From positions 1 through 37,405 of the forward strand of contig DASWCW010000234.1 in the NCBI GenBank assembly GCA_036395835.1: 37,405 bases of DNA, in the 5' to 3' direction. The DNA comes from AP-16 sp036395835 (GTDB lineage: Bacteria; Pseudomonadota; Alphaproteobacteria; Rhizobiales; Xanthobacteraceae). A program made the translations under genes and the position numbers. A model generated the notes under the pieces. That model was not told the DNA's origin. It saw nothing but the letters and a program-made list of their open reading frames with translations, and did no database searches. The stretch's first letter is position 1. Each line of letters starts with the position of its first letter. Below, piece after piece: positions 1-8,031 of this stretch.

Positions 1-2
1 TG

Positions 3-212
3 ATGCCCCGCGCCCCCTGTAATTTTCGCCAGCGCGACCTCACGCGAGCCATCAAGGGCGCACGGGCGGCAGGCATCGATGTGGCGCGGATCGAGATAGA
101 AAAGGACGGTCGGATCGTCCTGGTGTTCGACGAGCCGGCGCAGAGCAACGACAAACTGAACCCTTGGGATACGGTGCTGAACCATGCTGCGGACCCGAAG
201 CGGCCTTCCTAA
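3..212 (+). CDS. small hypothetical protein upstream of integrase
   Basis: A 69-residue ORF starts at ATG 3, whose A is also the last base of a TGA at 1-3; this suggests translational coupling to a gene lying left of the window. Its 3' end overlaps the integrase start by 29 nt. The product is short, basic at the N-terminus, with a central strand-like segment (RIEIEKDGRIVLVF) and no motif I recognise. Small ORFs like this often sit directly ahead of tyrosine recombinases on alphaproteobacterial islands, so it may belong to the same transcription unit and could be an accessory factor; function is unknown. Confidence 0.6.
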   Translation: MPRAPCNFRQRDLTRAIKGARAAGIDVARIEIEKDGRIVLVFDEPAQSNDKLNPWDTVLNHAADPKRPS

Positions 213-1278
213 GCATTGCAGCTGGAATTTCGATCGGCACGGAAAGCGGCGCGTCCGCTTCCGCAAGGGTGGGTTCTCGACTTACCTGACCGGCACTCCC
301 TGGTCGGAAGAGTTCATGCGCCAGTACGCGGCGGCGCTTGATGGGGTGAAGGCGCAGGCTAGCAACATCGGTGCCGGACGCACGGTCGCCGGGACGGTCA
401 ATGCACTGATTGCCGCCTACCTCGATCCGCTCTCAAGCTCGCCCTTCAAGACGGGTGCCGCCGAGACGCAGCGCACCCGCCGAAACATCCTCGAAAATTT
501 CCGCACGGCCTACGGGCACCTGCCGGTGTATCGCGCGGATTCAAGCGGCCGGCGGGTCATGCTCCTGACGCGCGAACATGTGCAGCGGATCGTCAATGAA
601 AAGTCCGCCACCCCGTTCGCACAGCGCAATTTCCTGAATACGTTGCGCGCCATGTTCAGATGGGCCGCCACCGAGGGAAGGGTGCCGGACGATCCGACGC
701 TCGGCGTCACCCGTCAGAAGGCCAAGACCACCGGGTACAAGACCTGGACCGAGGCGGAGATCGAGCGTTTCGAGATCGCGCATCCGATCGGCACCAAGGG
801 CCGGCTCGCCTTCGCGCTGATCCTCTACACCGGGCTGCGTCGGAGCGATGTCGTCAAGATTGGACGCCGGCACGTCCACAACGGCGTTCTCACCATTGAG
901 CAAGGCAAGACGGAGGGGGGCGAGGAAGCGTATCTCGAAATTCCGTTACATCCGAAGCTGTGCGAGATCATCGACGCGACGCCCACGGTCGGAGTCAAGA
1001 CGTTCCTAGTGACTCACTTCGGAAAGCCCTACACCGCGGCTGGGTTTGGAAATTGGTTCCGAGAGCTGTGCGATCAGGCGGGCTGCTTCGATATTTCCGC
1101 GCACGGCGGGCGCAAGGCAACGGCTCGCCGTCTTGCCGAGATCGGATGCAGCGCGAATCAGATCGCGGCGATCACCGGCCATGCCTCGATCAGCGAGGTG
1201 CAGCGCTACACCAAGGCCGCCGATCGTAAGCGCATGGCGCGAGAGGCAATGAAGAAGCTCACAGAGGGCGGATGGTGA
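184..1278 (+). CDS. tyrosine recombinase (phage/island integrase)
   Basis: A 364-residue tyrosine recombinase that would catalyse site-specific integration and excision. The catalytic set is visible in order: Arg219 in TGLRR, a candidate Lys242 (GKTEGG), the His307-Gly-Gly-Arg310 box, His333 in TGHAS, and the nucleophile Tyr342 in RYTKAAD. Residues ~60-170 look like the SAM-like core-binding domain, and the N-terminus has an arm-binding type basic segment. Length is normal and no frame break is seen, so the enzyme looks intact. It ends 81 nt from the 3' end of a tRNA gene on the opposite strand, the usual arrangement for an element integrated at a tRNA. The rest of the element should lie left of the window. 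Confidence 0.9.
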   Translation: MLRTRSGLPKHCSWNFDRHGKRRVRFRKGGFSTYLTGTPWSEEFMRQYAAALDGVKAQASNIGAGRTVAGTVNALIAAYLDPLSSSPFKTGAAETQRTRRNILENFRTAYGHLPVYRADSSGRRVMLLTREHVQRIVNEKSATPFAQRNFLNTLRAMFRWAATEGRVPDDPTLGVTRQKAKTTGYKTWTEAEIERFEIAHPIGTKGRLAFALILYTGLRRSDVVKIGRRHVHNGVLTIEQGKTEGGEEAYLEIPLHPKLCEIIDATPTVGVKTFLVTHFGKPYTAAGFGNWFRELCDQAGCFDISAHGGRKATARRLAEIGCSANQIAAITGHASISEVQRYTKAADRKRMAREAMKKLTEGGW

Positions 1279-1290
1279 ACAAATCAATGT

Positions 1291-1311
1291 CCAACCTGGG
1301 TATCAGGTTGG
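1291..1311 (+). repeat. hairpin after integrase gene
   Basis: Perfect 8-bp inverted repeat CCAACCTG / CAGGTTGG with a 5-nt loop, 12 nt after the integrase stop codon. No T-run follows, so it may be a weak terminator or an RNA-stabilising structure; it could also be a recombinase or excisionase site in the attachment region. Confidence 0.4.
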
Positions 1312-1359
1312 CCAATTCAGGAGCTAAGCCCTTGCAAACAAATAACCAAAATCGAGGGA

Positions 1360-1390
1360 TGGTGGGCCCGGGAGGACTCGAACCTCCAAC
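1360..1390. other. probable integration site (att) at tRNA 3' end
   Basis: The 3' half of the tRNA (CCA end, acceptor strand and T arm) lies directly beside the tyrosine recombinase gene. Integrases of this class commonly recombine inside a tRNA 3' end and restore it with their own copy. The second copy of the core is not in this window, so the boundaries are inferred from context. Confidence 0.4.
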
Positions 1391-1435
1391 CAGACCGTTA
1401 TGAGCGGTCGGCTCTGACCATTGAGCTACGGGCCC
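1360..1435 (-). tRNA. tRNA with CAU anticodon (probably tRNA-Ile2, else elongator Met)
   Basis: On the minus strand the sequence folds as a full cloverleaf: 7-bp acceptor stem GGGCCCG/CGGGCCC, D arm GCTC..GAGC, anticodon stem GACCG/CGGTC with loop CTCATAA (anticodon CAT), T arm GGAGG TTCGAGT CCTCC, discriminator A, and an encoded CCA at 1360-1362. CAU decodes Met, or AUA isoleucine after lysidine modification by TilS. The short D loop (AATGGTCA) resembles E. coli ileX more than elongator tRNA-Met, and alphaproteobacterial elongator tRNA-Met usually begins GGCGGGG, so Ile2 is favoured. The 3' end points at the integrase. Confidence 0.93.
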
Positions 1436-1569
1436 GATTCGGGCGTGCCGGTTCCGGTATATGCTACGCCGCACCCGGCTTCGCAACCGGACGCGTTTCC
1501 TCCCAAAATTCGCAGCCGCACCCTATCGGGGAACGGGGTCGCTTCGTTTCCGTTGATGGCGTCAGTCGA

Positions 1570-2727
1570 TTACAGCCGACCTTCCAGCGCCCGTCTGAAA
1601 ATGGTCCGCGCTGCGCGCTGGTCGAGCGGGACCGGATTGCCGCCCGCGGTCGGATCGTTCGGCGCCATGGCGACGATACGGTCGATGTTGCGATCGTCCA
1701 CGCCGAGGCCGGCGAGGTCATGCGGAACGCCGATCTCGGCGCGCAGCGCGAGGATCCAGTCGAGAAAGGCGCGAAAGCTCGGCCGCAGCCCGAGATAAGC
1801 GGCGAGGCGCCGGATTTTTTCCTCGACGGCCTTGCGGTTGAAAGCGAGCACATAGGGCGCGAACACCGCATTGGTGAGCCCGTGGTGGGTGTCGTGGAGC
1901 GCGCCGACCGGATGCGAGAGCGCATGAATTGCGCCGAGGCCTTTTTGGAACGCGGTCGCGCCGGCCAGCGCGGCCGCCATCATGTTGGCGCGGGCCTCGA
2001 CGTCACCGCCGTCCTTGGCGGCGCGGGCGAGGTTTTCCTTCACGAGCCGCATGCCTTCGAGCGCGATGCCGTCGGCGAGCGGATGATAGGATGGCACGCA
2101 ATAGGCCTCCAGACAGTGCGCGAAAGCGTCCATCCCGGTCCCCGCGGTCAGGATCGGCGGCATGCCCAGCGTCAGCTCGGGATCGCAGATCGCGATCTTG
2201 GGCAACATGCCCGGATGGAAGATGATTTTTTTGGTCTGGATCGCCTCGTCCGTGACGACCGCGGCGCGGCCGACTTCGGAGCCGGTGCCGGCGGTGGTCG
2301 GCACCGCGACGACCGGGGCGATCGCATCGGCGTTCGCCCGTTTCCAGAAATCGCCGATGTCCTCGAAATCCCAGATCGGTCGGCTCTGGCCGGCCATGAA
2401 GGCAATCAGCTTGCCGGCGTCGAGCGCCGAGCCGCCGCCCAGCGCAACGATGCCATCGTGGCCGCCTGCCCGGAACGCCGCGACGCCCGCCCGGATGTTG
2501 GCCTCGACCGGATTCGGCCGGACGTCGGCGAACAATTTTGCGGAAATACCCGCCGCGTCCAATCGGCCCAGTGCATGCTTGACCATCGGGGTCGCCGCGA
2601 GCTTCGGGTCGGCGACGAACAGCGGCCTCGCCATGCGGGCCCTGTGCACCGCCTCGGGGAGCTCGGCGATGCGCCCGGCACCGAAATGCACCGAGGTCGG
2701 ATAGCTCCAATCGCCGCGCAACTGCAT
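1570..2727 (-). CDS. iron-containing (group III) alcohol dehydrogenase
   Basis: A 385-residue NAD(P)-dependent dehydrogenase of the Fe-ADH family. The Rossmann-like N-terminal half carries the GGGSALDAGK loop, followed by TTAGTGSE; the helical C-terminal half has the metal-site segments GMDAFAHCLEAY and HALSHPVGALHDTHHG that supply the Asp and three His ligands. The start is ATG 2727 (MQLRGDWSYPTSV), which matches the family N-terminus; an upstream extension to 3084 runs through an intergenic repeat and is not credible. It lies 197 nt downstream of a glutamine-synthetase-like gene on the same strand, so the two may be one transcription unit acting on an amine or amino alcohol. The exact alcohol cannot be read from the sequence; maleylacetate reductases and lactaldehyde reductases are in the same fold family. 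Confidence 0.9.
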   Translation of the reverse strand: MQLRGDWSYPTSVHFGAGRIAELPEAVHRARMARPLFVADPKLAATPMVKHALGRLDAAGISAKLFADVRPNPVEANIRAGVAAFRAGGHDGIVALGGGSALDAGKLIAFMAGQSRPIWDFEDIGDFWKRANADAIAPVVAVPTTAGTGSEVGRAAVVTDEAIQTKKIIFHPGMLPKIAICDPELTLGMPPILTAGTGMDAFAHCLEAYCVPSYHPLADGIALEGMRLVKENLARAAKDGGDVEARANMMAAALAGATAFQKGLGAIHALSHPVGALHDTHHGLTNAVFAPYVLAFNRKAVEEKIRRLAAYLGLRPSFRAFLDWILALRAEIGVPHDLAGLGVDDRNIDRIVAMAPNDPTAGGNPVPLDQRAARTIFRRALEGRL

Positions 2728-2775
2728 GAAAAGTTCGTCCTTTTGTTCTCGCTGTCCGTGACACCGACACTCTTC

Positions 2776-2886
2776 ACCTCCCCTTGAAGAGGGGAGGTCG
2801 ACCGCGAAGCGGTCGGGTGGGGATCGCATGAGAACCCCCTCCCGGCTCGCTGCGCGAGCCGACCTCCCCCTTTCAGGTGGAGGTGA
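2776..2886. repeat. palindromic intergenic repeat, 'aggggaggtcg' family copy 1
   Basis: Long imperfect palindrome: an outer CACCTCCCC / GGTGGAGGTG pair, an inner arm AGGGGAGGTCG, a GACCGC-GAA-GCGGTC hairpin, then GGGTGGGGAT and a GGCTCGC-TGC-GCGAGCC hairpin followed by GACCTCCCC. The same layout recurs at 13726 and 17125. It sits between the two - strand genes and can form a large RNA structure if they are cotranscribed. Confidence 0.75.
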
Positions 2887-2924
2887 ACCGCGTCTGGCTC
2901 GCTGCTGTAGCCAAAATCCACATG

Positions 2925-4292
2925 TCAAACGATCTCGAAATAGCGGGCAAGCTCCCAATCGGTGATGGCTTTGCGGAACTCGCGCTCCTCCCATTCGCGG
3001 GTCGCCGCGTAATGTTCCACGAAGGCGTCCCCGAACAGGGCGCGCGCAGCTTGCGAGCCTTTGAGCCGCTGCGCCGCATCCCACAGCGTGCGCGGCAGCC
3101 GGCGCGCTTCCGGATAGGTCTGCGCATAGGCATTGCCGATAATCGGCGCGTCAGGCGCGATCTTGTGCTCGATGCCCCAAAGGCCCGAGCCGATCGCGGC
3201 GGCGAGCGCGATGTACGGATTGATGTCGGCCGCGGCGATCCGGTACTCGACGCGCTGGGATTTCGCCGAGCCCGCAATGGCGCGCAGCGCGCAGGTGCGA
3301 TTGTCGACGCCCCAGCTGGCGTCGGTCGGCGCCCAGAACCCCGGGATCAGCCGCGTATAGCTGTTCACCGTGGGAGCCGCCATCGCCAACAGCTCCGGCA
3401 GCAGCGCCTGCTGGCCGCCGATGAACCAGCGCATCGTATCGGACATCTGATGCGGCTTCTTGTCGTCGTGAAAAGCCGGCCGGCCGCGCTCGTCCTGGAG
3501 CGAAAGATGCAGATGGCCGGATTGTCCCGGCCAGTCGCGCGACCATTTCGCCATGAAGGTCGCCATCCAGCCGCGGCGCTCGGCCAGAACCTTCGTGTAG
3601 GTCTTGAACAGCGCGGCGCGGTCCGCGCCCTCGAGCCCGTCCGCATAGCCGATCGCCGCCTCGATGACGCCGGGCCCGGTCTCGGTATGCAGGCCCTCGA
3701 GCGGAAAGCGCATGGCCTCGCATAGCTTCAGAAGATCTTCGTAGAACTCGGCGTGCACCGAGGCGCGCAGCAGCGAATAGCCGAAATATCCCGGCGTGAT
3801 GGTCCGCAGGTTGCGAAAATTCTTCTCGCGCACCGAATGCGGCGTTTCCTCGAACAGGAAGAACTCGTATTCCGCGGAGGCGCAAGCCGAATAGCCCATG
3901 CGCTTGGCGCGCGCCAGCACCCGCTTCAACGTGCCGCGCGGACATACCGCCTCGGCCGGAGGCGCGAACTCGGCGAGGAACAGCAGCATGTCGCCTTCGA
4001 GTGGCAGCGCGCGGCAGGTTTCCGGCACGATCGTGCATTGGGCGTCCGGATAGGCCGTATGCCAGCCCGTGAAGCTGACGTTGTCGTAGAGCTGGTCGGA
4101 CGAATCCCAGCCGAGCACCACGTCGCAGAAGCCGAAGCCGCGATCGAGCGCGGATTCGAATTTCTCCCGGGCGAGATATTTGCCGCGCAGGATGCCGTCG
4201 CCATCGAACACGCCGAGCTTGACGTGGGCGAGCTTGCGCTCGCCCACGATCTGCTTGGCGTCCGCCGCGGTCTTGACCTCGCTCGGCTGCAT
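2925..4292 (-). CDS. glutamine synthetase family protein (gamma-glutamyl-amine ligase type)
   Basis: A 455-residue glutamine-synthetase-fold enzyme. It has an N-terminal beta-grasp part (VKLGVFDGDGILRGK) and the catalytic barrel with EYEFFLFEE, the TETGPGVIEAAI metal and substrate loop, SGHLHLSL for ATP, NSYTRLIPG, and the C-terminal EYRIAAADINPYIALAA motif. These carry the metal-binding Glu/His and the substrate Arg. It lacks the class I adenylylation Tyr context and resembles the GlnA3/GlnA4, PuuA and IpuC-like paralogues, which gamma-glutamylate amines instead of ammonia. The downstream Fe-alcohol dehydrogenase fits an ethanolamine- or alaninol-like substrate, but this is inference. Start ATG 4292 fits the domain boundary. 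Confidence 0.88.
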   Translation of the reverse strand: MQPSEVKTAADAKQIVGERKLAHVKLGVFDGDGILRGKYLAREKFESALDRGFGFCDVVLGWDSSDQLYDNVSFTGWHTAYPDAQCTIVPETCRALPLEGDMLLFLAEFAPPAEAVCPRGTLKRVLARAKRMGYSACASAEYEFFLFEETPHSVREKNFRNLRTITPGYFGYSLLRASVHAEFYEDLLKLCEAMRFPLEGLHTETGPGVIEAAIGYADGLEGADRAALFKTYTKVLAERRGWMATFMAKWSRDWPGQSGHLHLSLQDERGRPAFHDDKKPHQMSDTMRWFIGGQQALLPELLAMAAPTVNSYTRLIPGFWAPTDASWGVDNRTCALRAIAGSAKSQRVEYRIAAADINPYIALAAAIGSGLWGIEHKIAPDAPIIGNAYAQTYPEARRLPRTLWDAAQRLKGSQAARALFGDAFVEHYAATREWEEREFRKAITDWELARYFEIV

Positions 4293-4304
4293 GCCGGTTC
4301 CCTT

Positions 4305-4425
4305 CTTCGTCGTCCCGGGGCCCGAGTTGAAGCGAGGGGACCCCTGAACACCGTGGGTGCGACATTACACGAGTCGGTGTGCATGGATTCCGGGGTCGCG
4401 GGCCGTGCCCGTGCCCCGGAATGAC
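4305..4425. repeat. intergenic repeat, 'gtcattccgggg' family copy 1
   Basis: Between the divergent glutamine-synthetase-like and helicase genes. The ends GTCGTCCCGGGGCC and GTGCCCCGGAATGAC are near-inverted, with an internal GGATTCCGGGGTCGCG. It is closely similar to the element at 15587 and more loosely to 35172. The promoters of both genes must lie inside or beside it. Confidence 0.65.
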
Positions 4426-4478
4426 AGCGCCGGATACTGGGCTCCCGCAACCAAACCCGGTAAGGTCAGCCACGATTC

Positions 4479-5585
4479 ATGACCGTCTTCACGCCCCATC
4501 AGGATGCGGCGCTCGCAGCGGTGGCCGGCTGGCTAAAGGCCAAGCCCGGCCGCGGCGCGCCGCAGGTGTTCCGGCTGTTCGGCTATGCCGGCACTGGGAA
4601 GACCACGCTCGCCCGGCACATTGCGCAGCACGTCGACGGCAAGGTGCTGTACGGCGCCTTCACCGGCAAGGCCGCTTCCGTGATGCGCAGCAAGGGTTGC
4701 GAGGGCGCCACCACGATCCACGGCATGATCTACCAGGCGCACGACAGCGGCGAGGAAACGCCGAGCTTCGACCTGTGGCACGAGGGACCGGCCGCGAAGG
4801 CGAAGCTCATCGTGATCGACGAATGCTCGATGGTCGACGCCGAGCTCGGCGGCGATCTGTTGTCGTTCGACACTCCGTTGCTGGTGCTCGGCGATCCCGC
4901 GCAACTGCCGCCGATCCAGGGTGGCGGCTTTTTCACCGCCGCCGAGCCCGACGCCATGCTGACCGAAGTGCATCGGCAGGCACGCAACGATCCGATCGTG
5001 CATCTGTCGATGGAGGTGCGCGCCGGCAATCGCCTCGCGCCGGGCCGCTACGGGCTCACCGAAGTGGTCCGGCGCGAAAGCTTCGATCCGCAGCGTGCGC
5101 TCGAGACCGACCAGATCCTGGTCGGACGCAATGCCACGCGGCGTGCCTACAACGCGCGCATGCGCGAGCGCCGCGGTCTCATCGACGCGCTGCCGGTCGC
5201 CGGCGATAAGTTGGTGTGCCTGCGCAACAACCGGCGCAAGGGACTGTTCAACGGCTCGCTGTGGCTGGTCGAGGAGCGCAAGGCCTCGCGGGGGCGCGCC
5301 TTGCGCATGCGACTGAAACCCGACGAGACCATCGGCGCGCGCAGCGTGAAGGCCTCGGTGCGCCCGGAATGTTTCCTCGGCGGCATCGAGACGTTCGATT
5401 GGCGCGAGCGCAAGCGCTACGACGAATTCGATTTCGGCTACGTGCTCACCGTGCACAAGGCGCAAGGTTCGCAGTGGGACGACGTGGTGCTGTTCGACGA
5501 ATCCTTCGCCTTCCCGGACAGCCGCGAGCGCTGGCTCTACACCGGCATCACCCGCGCGGCGAAACGACTCACCGTCGTGGTGTGA
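4479..5585 (+). CDS. RecD-like superfamily 1 DNA helicase (AAA_30 / UvrD_C_2)
   Basis: A 368-residue ATP-dependent helicase. Walker A is GYAGTGKTT near residue 36, motif Ia follows (GAFTGKAA), Walker B is LIVIDECSMVD, motif III is VLGDPAQLPPI, and the C-terminal UvrD_C_2 part has VLTVHKAQGSQWDDVV and YTGITRAAKRL (motifs V-VI). It is much shorter than RecD2, with no long N-terminal helical domain, and matches the compact 'ATP-dependent RecD-like DNA helicase' family that occurs alone, without RecB/RecC. A role in DNA repair or processing is inferred. The ATG at 4479 has only a distant, weak Shine-Dalgarno sequence. Confidence 0.9.
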   Translation: MTVFTPHQDAALAAVAGWLKAKPGRGAPQVFRLFGYAGTGKTTLARHIAQHVDGKVLYGAFTGKAASVMRSKGCEGATTIHGMIYQAHDSGEETPSFDLWHEGPAAKAKLIVIDECSMVDAELGGDLLSFDTPLLVLGDPAQLPPIQGGGFFTAAEPDAMLTEVHRQARNDPIVHLSMEVRAGNRLAPGRYGLTEVVRRESFDPQRALETDQILVGRNATRRAYNARMRERRGLIDALPVAGDKLVCLRNNRRKGLFNGSLWLVEERKASRGRALRMRLKPDETIGARSVKASVRPECFLGGIETFDWRERKRYDEFDFGYVLTVHKAQGSQWDDVVLFDESFAFPDSRERWLYTGITRAAKRLTVVV

Positions 5586-5685
5586 TCGTTTGGCGCCGCA
5601 CCGACATGCCGCCATGCCGAAACGACGCTGGAACGGACGCATCGCCGCCGCGTTTCTGGGATGCGATGCTACGCGGAGGGTTCCC

Positions 5686-6063
5686 ATGACATCTCGCGCA
5701 ATCGCAATTCCGGCCCTGGCTGCTTGGATCGCGCTGTGCGCGCCGGCGCCCGCGCAGGACGCCGGCCAGATCGCCTTCAACAATGCGTGCCGCACCTGTC
5801 ACACCACTCGCGAAGGCGACAATCGCCTCGGCCCCAGCCTGCACAGCGTGATCGGCCGCAAGGCCGGATCGCTGCCGGCGTACAACAATTATTCGGAATC
5901 GATGAAAAAAGCCGAGCTCGTGTGGGACAAGAGCAACCTCGACCGCTTCATCGCCAATCCCGACCAAGTCGTGGCCGGCCACAACATGAAGCCGTATGGC
6001 GGGATCGCATCGGCCGAGGAACGCGGAAAGATCATCGCGTTTTTGGAGTCGGCGGGGCGGTGA
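5686..6063 (+). CDS. c-type cytochrome (cytochrome c2-like), exported
   Basis: A 125-residue monohaem cytochrome c. The N-terminal ~24 residues form a Sec signal peptide ending APAQ. The haem motif is Cys35-Arg-Thr-Cys38-His39, and the sixth ligand is Met101 in GHNMKPYGG, so it is a class I, c2/mitochondrial-type soluble periplasmic electron carrier. The conserved GPSLHSVIGRKAG segment supports this. The start at 5686 is chosen because GGAGGG lies 6 nt upstream and it gives a clean signal peptide; an in-frame extension to 5590 does not. It follows the helicase by about 100 nt on the same strand with no functional link apparent. Confidence 0.92.
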   Translation: MTSRAIAIPALAAWIALCAPAPAQDAGQIAFNNACRTCHTTREGDNRLGPSLHSVIGRKAGSLPAYNNYSESMKKAELVWDKSNLDRFIANPDQVVAGHNMKPYGGIASAEERGKIIAFLESAGR

Positions 6064-6254
6064 CGCGATTCAATGCGGAATTTGCAGAGTATACCGCACG
6101 CCCGCTTCCAGGATAAGCACACCTGCCAAGGGATGTATCAATACGGCGATGAACGATCATAAACCTCGGAAATCATCGTTGCCACGAACTCCTTGCCCGG
6201 CCAATCGGAAACATACATGAAGATAATAGCTTGCAAAAGCGACGCAACCAGCCT

Positions 6255-7496
6255 TCACGCGGGCGCCAGCCGCCGGCTCGAGCGCAGCAAGAGCGACAGC
6301 ACGATCGAAACATTCAGCAGGTTCCACAGCAAGCCGTTGGCGAAGGCGGCCTGGTAGGATCCAGTGAGATCGAAGATCAGCCCGGACATCCAGCCGCCGA
6401 GCGCCATGCCGAACAGGGTCGCCATCAGCACCAGGCCGAGCCGGGTTCCGATCTCCCGCGGCCGGAAATAATCGCGCACGATCACCGCGTACATCGGCAC
6501 GATGCCGCCCTGGAAGAAGCCGAACAGCGCCGAGATGACGTAGAGCGAAATGAGTCCATCGAAGAACAGATACAGCAGCAGCGCCGCGCCCTGCGCCAGC
6601 GAGCCGATCAGCAACGTCGCGACCCCGCCGATGCGATCGGCCAAAAATCCGGAGGCGATGCGGCTGACGATGCCGCACGCGAGCATGAGCGAGAGCATCT
6701 CGGCGCCGCGCGCGACGCCGTAGCCCAGATCGCCGCAATAGGCGACGATGTGGACCTGCGGCATCGACATCGCCACGCAGCAGGCGAGCCCGGCGACGCA
6801 CAGCAGGATCTGCAGGGCCTTGGGCGACAACGCGAGCGTTCGCTGCACGCGGGCGGCGTGCGCCTCCGCCGCCGAGGCGCGGCGCATTTCCGGCCGCCGG
6901 CGCAACAGAAACACCAGCGGCAGCATACTGGCCGTGCAGAACAGGCCGATGCCGACGTGGGTCAAGCGCCAGCCCGCCTCCGCGATGAAATGCTGCACCA
7001 CCGGCGGCCAGAACGCGCCGGCGAAATAATTCGAGGAAGCGACCAGCGCCACCGCGACGCCGCGACGGCGCTCGAACCATTGCGACAGATCCGCCATCAG
7101 CGGGCCGAGCGTGACCGAGCTTCCGACCCCGATCAGCACGCAATAGGCGAGCGCGAATTGCCACAGGCTAGCGGCCGCGGCGCCGGCCAGCACATAGCCG
7201 AGGCTGAACACCAGGATGCCGAGAACCATCGGACGCACGATGCCGTAGCGGTCGGACAGTTTTCCCATCGCGACGCCGCCGAACGCGTAGCCGAGCATGG
7301 AGAGCGTGTAGGGCAGCGAGGCGTCGGCGCGCGCGACGCCGAACTCGGCCTGCACGGCCGGCAGCGCCACCACGACCGACCACATGCCGACCCCGCCGAT
7401 GGTGCCGATCAGCACCGCGGCGGCAAGGCGCAGCCAGGCCGCGGGCGAATCCGCCTCCTCGGCGCGGTGGAAATCGGAATGCGCGAGACTATCCAT
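6255..7496 (-). CDS. MFS transporter, monocarboxylate/oxalate:formate antiporter-like
   Basis: A 413-residue inner-membrane protein with about 12 hydrophobic segments in two six-helix halves separated by a basic, polar loop near residues 200-225 (LRRRPEMRR). The loop 2-3 signature GKLSDRYGIVRP is visible, and its counterpart in the second half is GFLADRIGG. The N-terminal cytosolic tail is acidic. Overall layout fits the monocarboxylate-transporter and oxalate:formate antiporter branch of the MFS. The substrate cannot be told. No regulator or catabolic gene adjoins it. Confidence 0.88.
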   Translation of the reverse strand: MDSLAHSDFHRAEEADSPAAWLRLAAAVLIGTIGGVGMWSVVVALPAVQAEFGVARADASLPYTLSMLGYAFGGVAMGKLSDRYGIVRPMVLGILVFSLGYVLAGAAAASLWQFALAYCVLIGVGSSVTLGPLMADLSQWFERRRGVAVALVASSNYFAGAFWPPVVQHFIAEAGWRLTHVGIGLFCTASMLPLVFLLRRRPEMRRASAAEAHAARVQRTLALSPKALQILLCVAGLACCVAMSMPQVHIVAYCGDLGYGVARGAEMLSLMLACGIVSRIASGFLADRIGGVATLLIGSLAQGAALLLYLFFDGLISLYVISALFGFFQGGIVPMYAVIVRDYFRPREIGTRLGLVLMATLFGMALGGWMSGLIFDLTGSYQAAFANGLLWNLLNVSIVLSLLLRSSRRLAPA

Positions 7497-7624
7497 GGCG
7501 CGCGACCATGGTGGGCGGGGCCATGCCGGTCAACCCGGCGCGCCAGCAGGGGAGGCATGAATCGCGGTCGCCGTTCCCCGGACAAGGCGCACGCGAAGCG
7601 TGCGCCGCCGATCCGGGGCCCAGT

Positions 7625-7668
7625 CCCGTAGCCCGGATGGAGCGAAGCGCAATCCGGGGATGCGTTGC
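7625..7668. repeat. short repeat, 'gtagcccggatggagcgaagc' family
   Basis: The segment runs GTAGCCCGGATGGAGCGAAG then CGCAATCCGGGGATGCG and forms a CCCGGAT...ATCCGGG hairpin. Related copies lie at 27662-27860. The surrounding 7497-7787 stretch holds no gene I can support. Confidence 0.6.
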
Positions 7669-7787
7669 GCTGACCGCGCGCGGCGCCTCCTTGGGCCAGG
7701 CGGATTGTCCGGCCTGTGGGGGGTGAGTTAGGCCAAAACCGCGAATTTTCGCACAGTGCGGCGAGCCAAGTACCTGATGTCGCGCGC

Positions 7788-8031
7788 TTAAACGGCTTTC
7801 AATTCGTCAAAACACATGTTTTAGTTGCGTCATATCTAATCACAATGGCAGATCGTTCCCGCGCGTCCGGCAGCTCGCGAATCGCGGCGCCGCGGCGCGT
7901 CGGCTTTCCCGCCGGGAAGTCTAGACTAACGAGAACGATTGCGCGCAGGGCGGCGTCCCGGTCTTGTCCAACAGGAACACATGCAGCCGTTCGAGATCGG
8001 CCGCCGCTTCCCGGGAAACGACCAGCTTCAC
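7788..8031 (-). pseudogene. frameshifted, C-terminally degraded ParE/RelE-type toxin
   Basis: Directly after the antitoxin, with a GTGA overlap (GTG start 8031-8029, antitoxin stop 8030-8028), the minus strand encodes a ParE/RelE-like N-terminus: KLVVSREAAADLERLHVFL, then LDK. That frame stops after 36 codons at 7921-7923. A one-base shift near residue 23-24 restores a family-like continuation RDAALRAIVLVSLDF, then PAGKPTRRGAAIRELP, and IVIRYDA, before a stop at 7788-7790. The restored product is about 80 residues and lacks the usual C-terminal strand and the basic/His motif that follows it (VLRVWHGRE-like), so it is probably non-functional in both frame and length. Same operon as the intact antitoxin. 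Confidence 0.72.

Noticed and set aside
1728..3084. Extended start of the alcohol dehydrogenase at 3084
   Set aside because: The extra 119 codons are made from a palindromic repeat and the end of the next gene; family homology begins at 2727.
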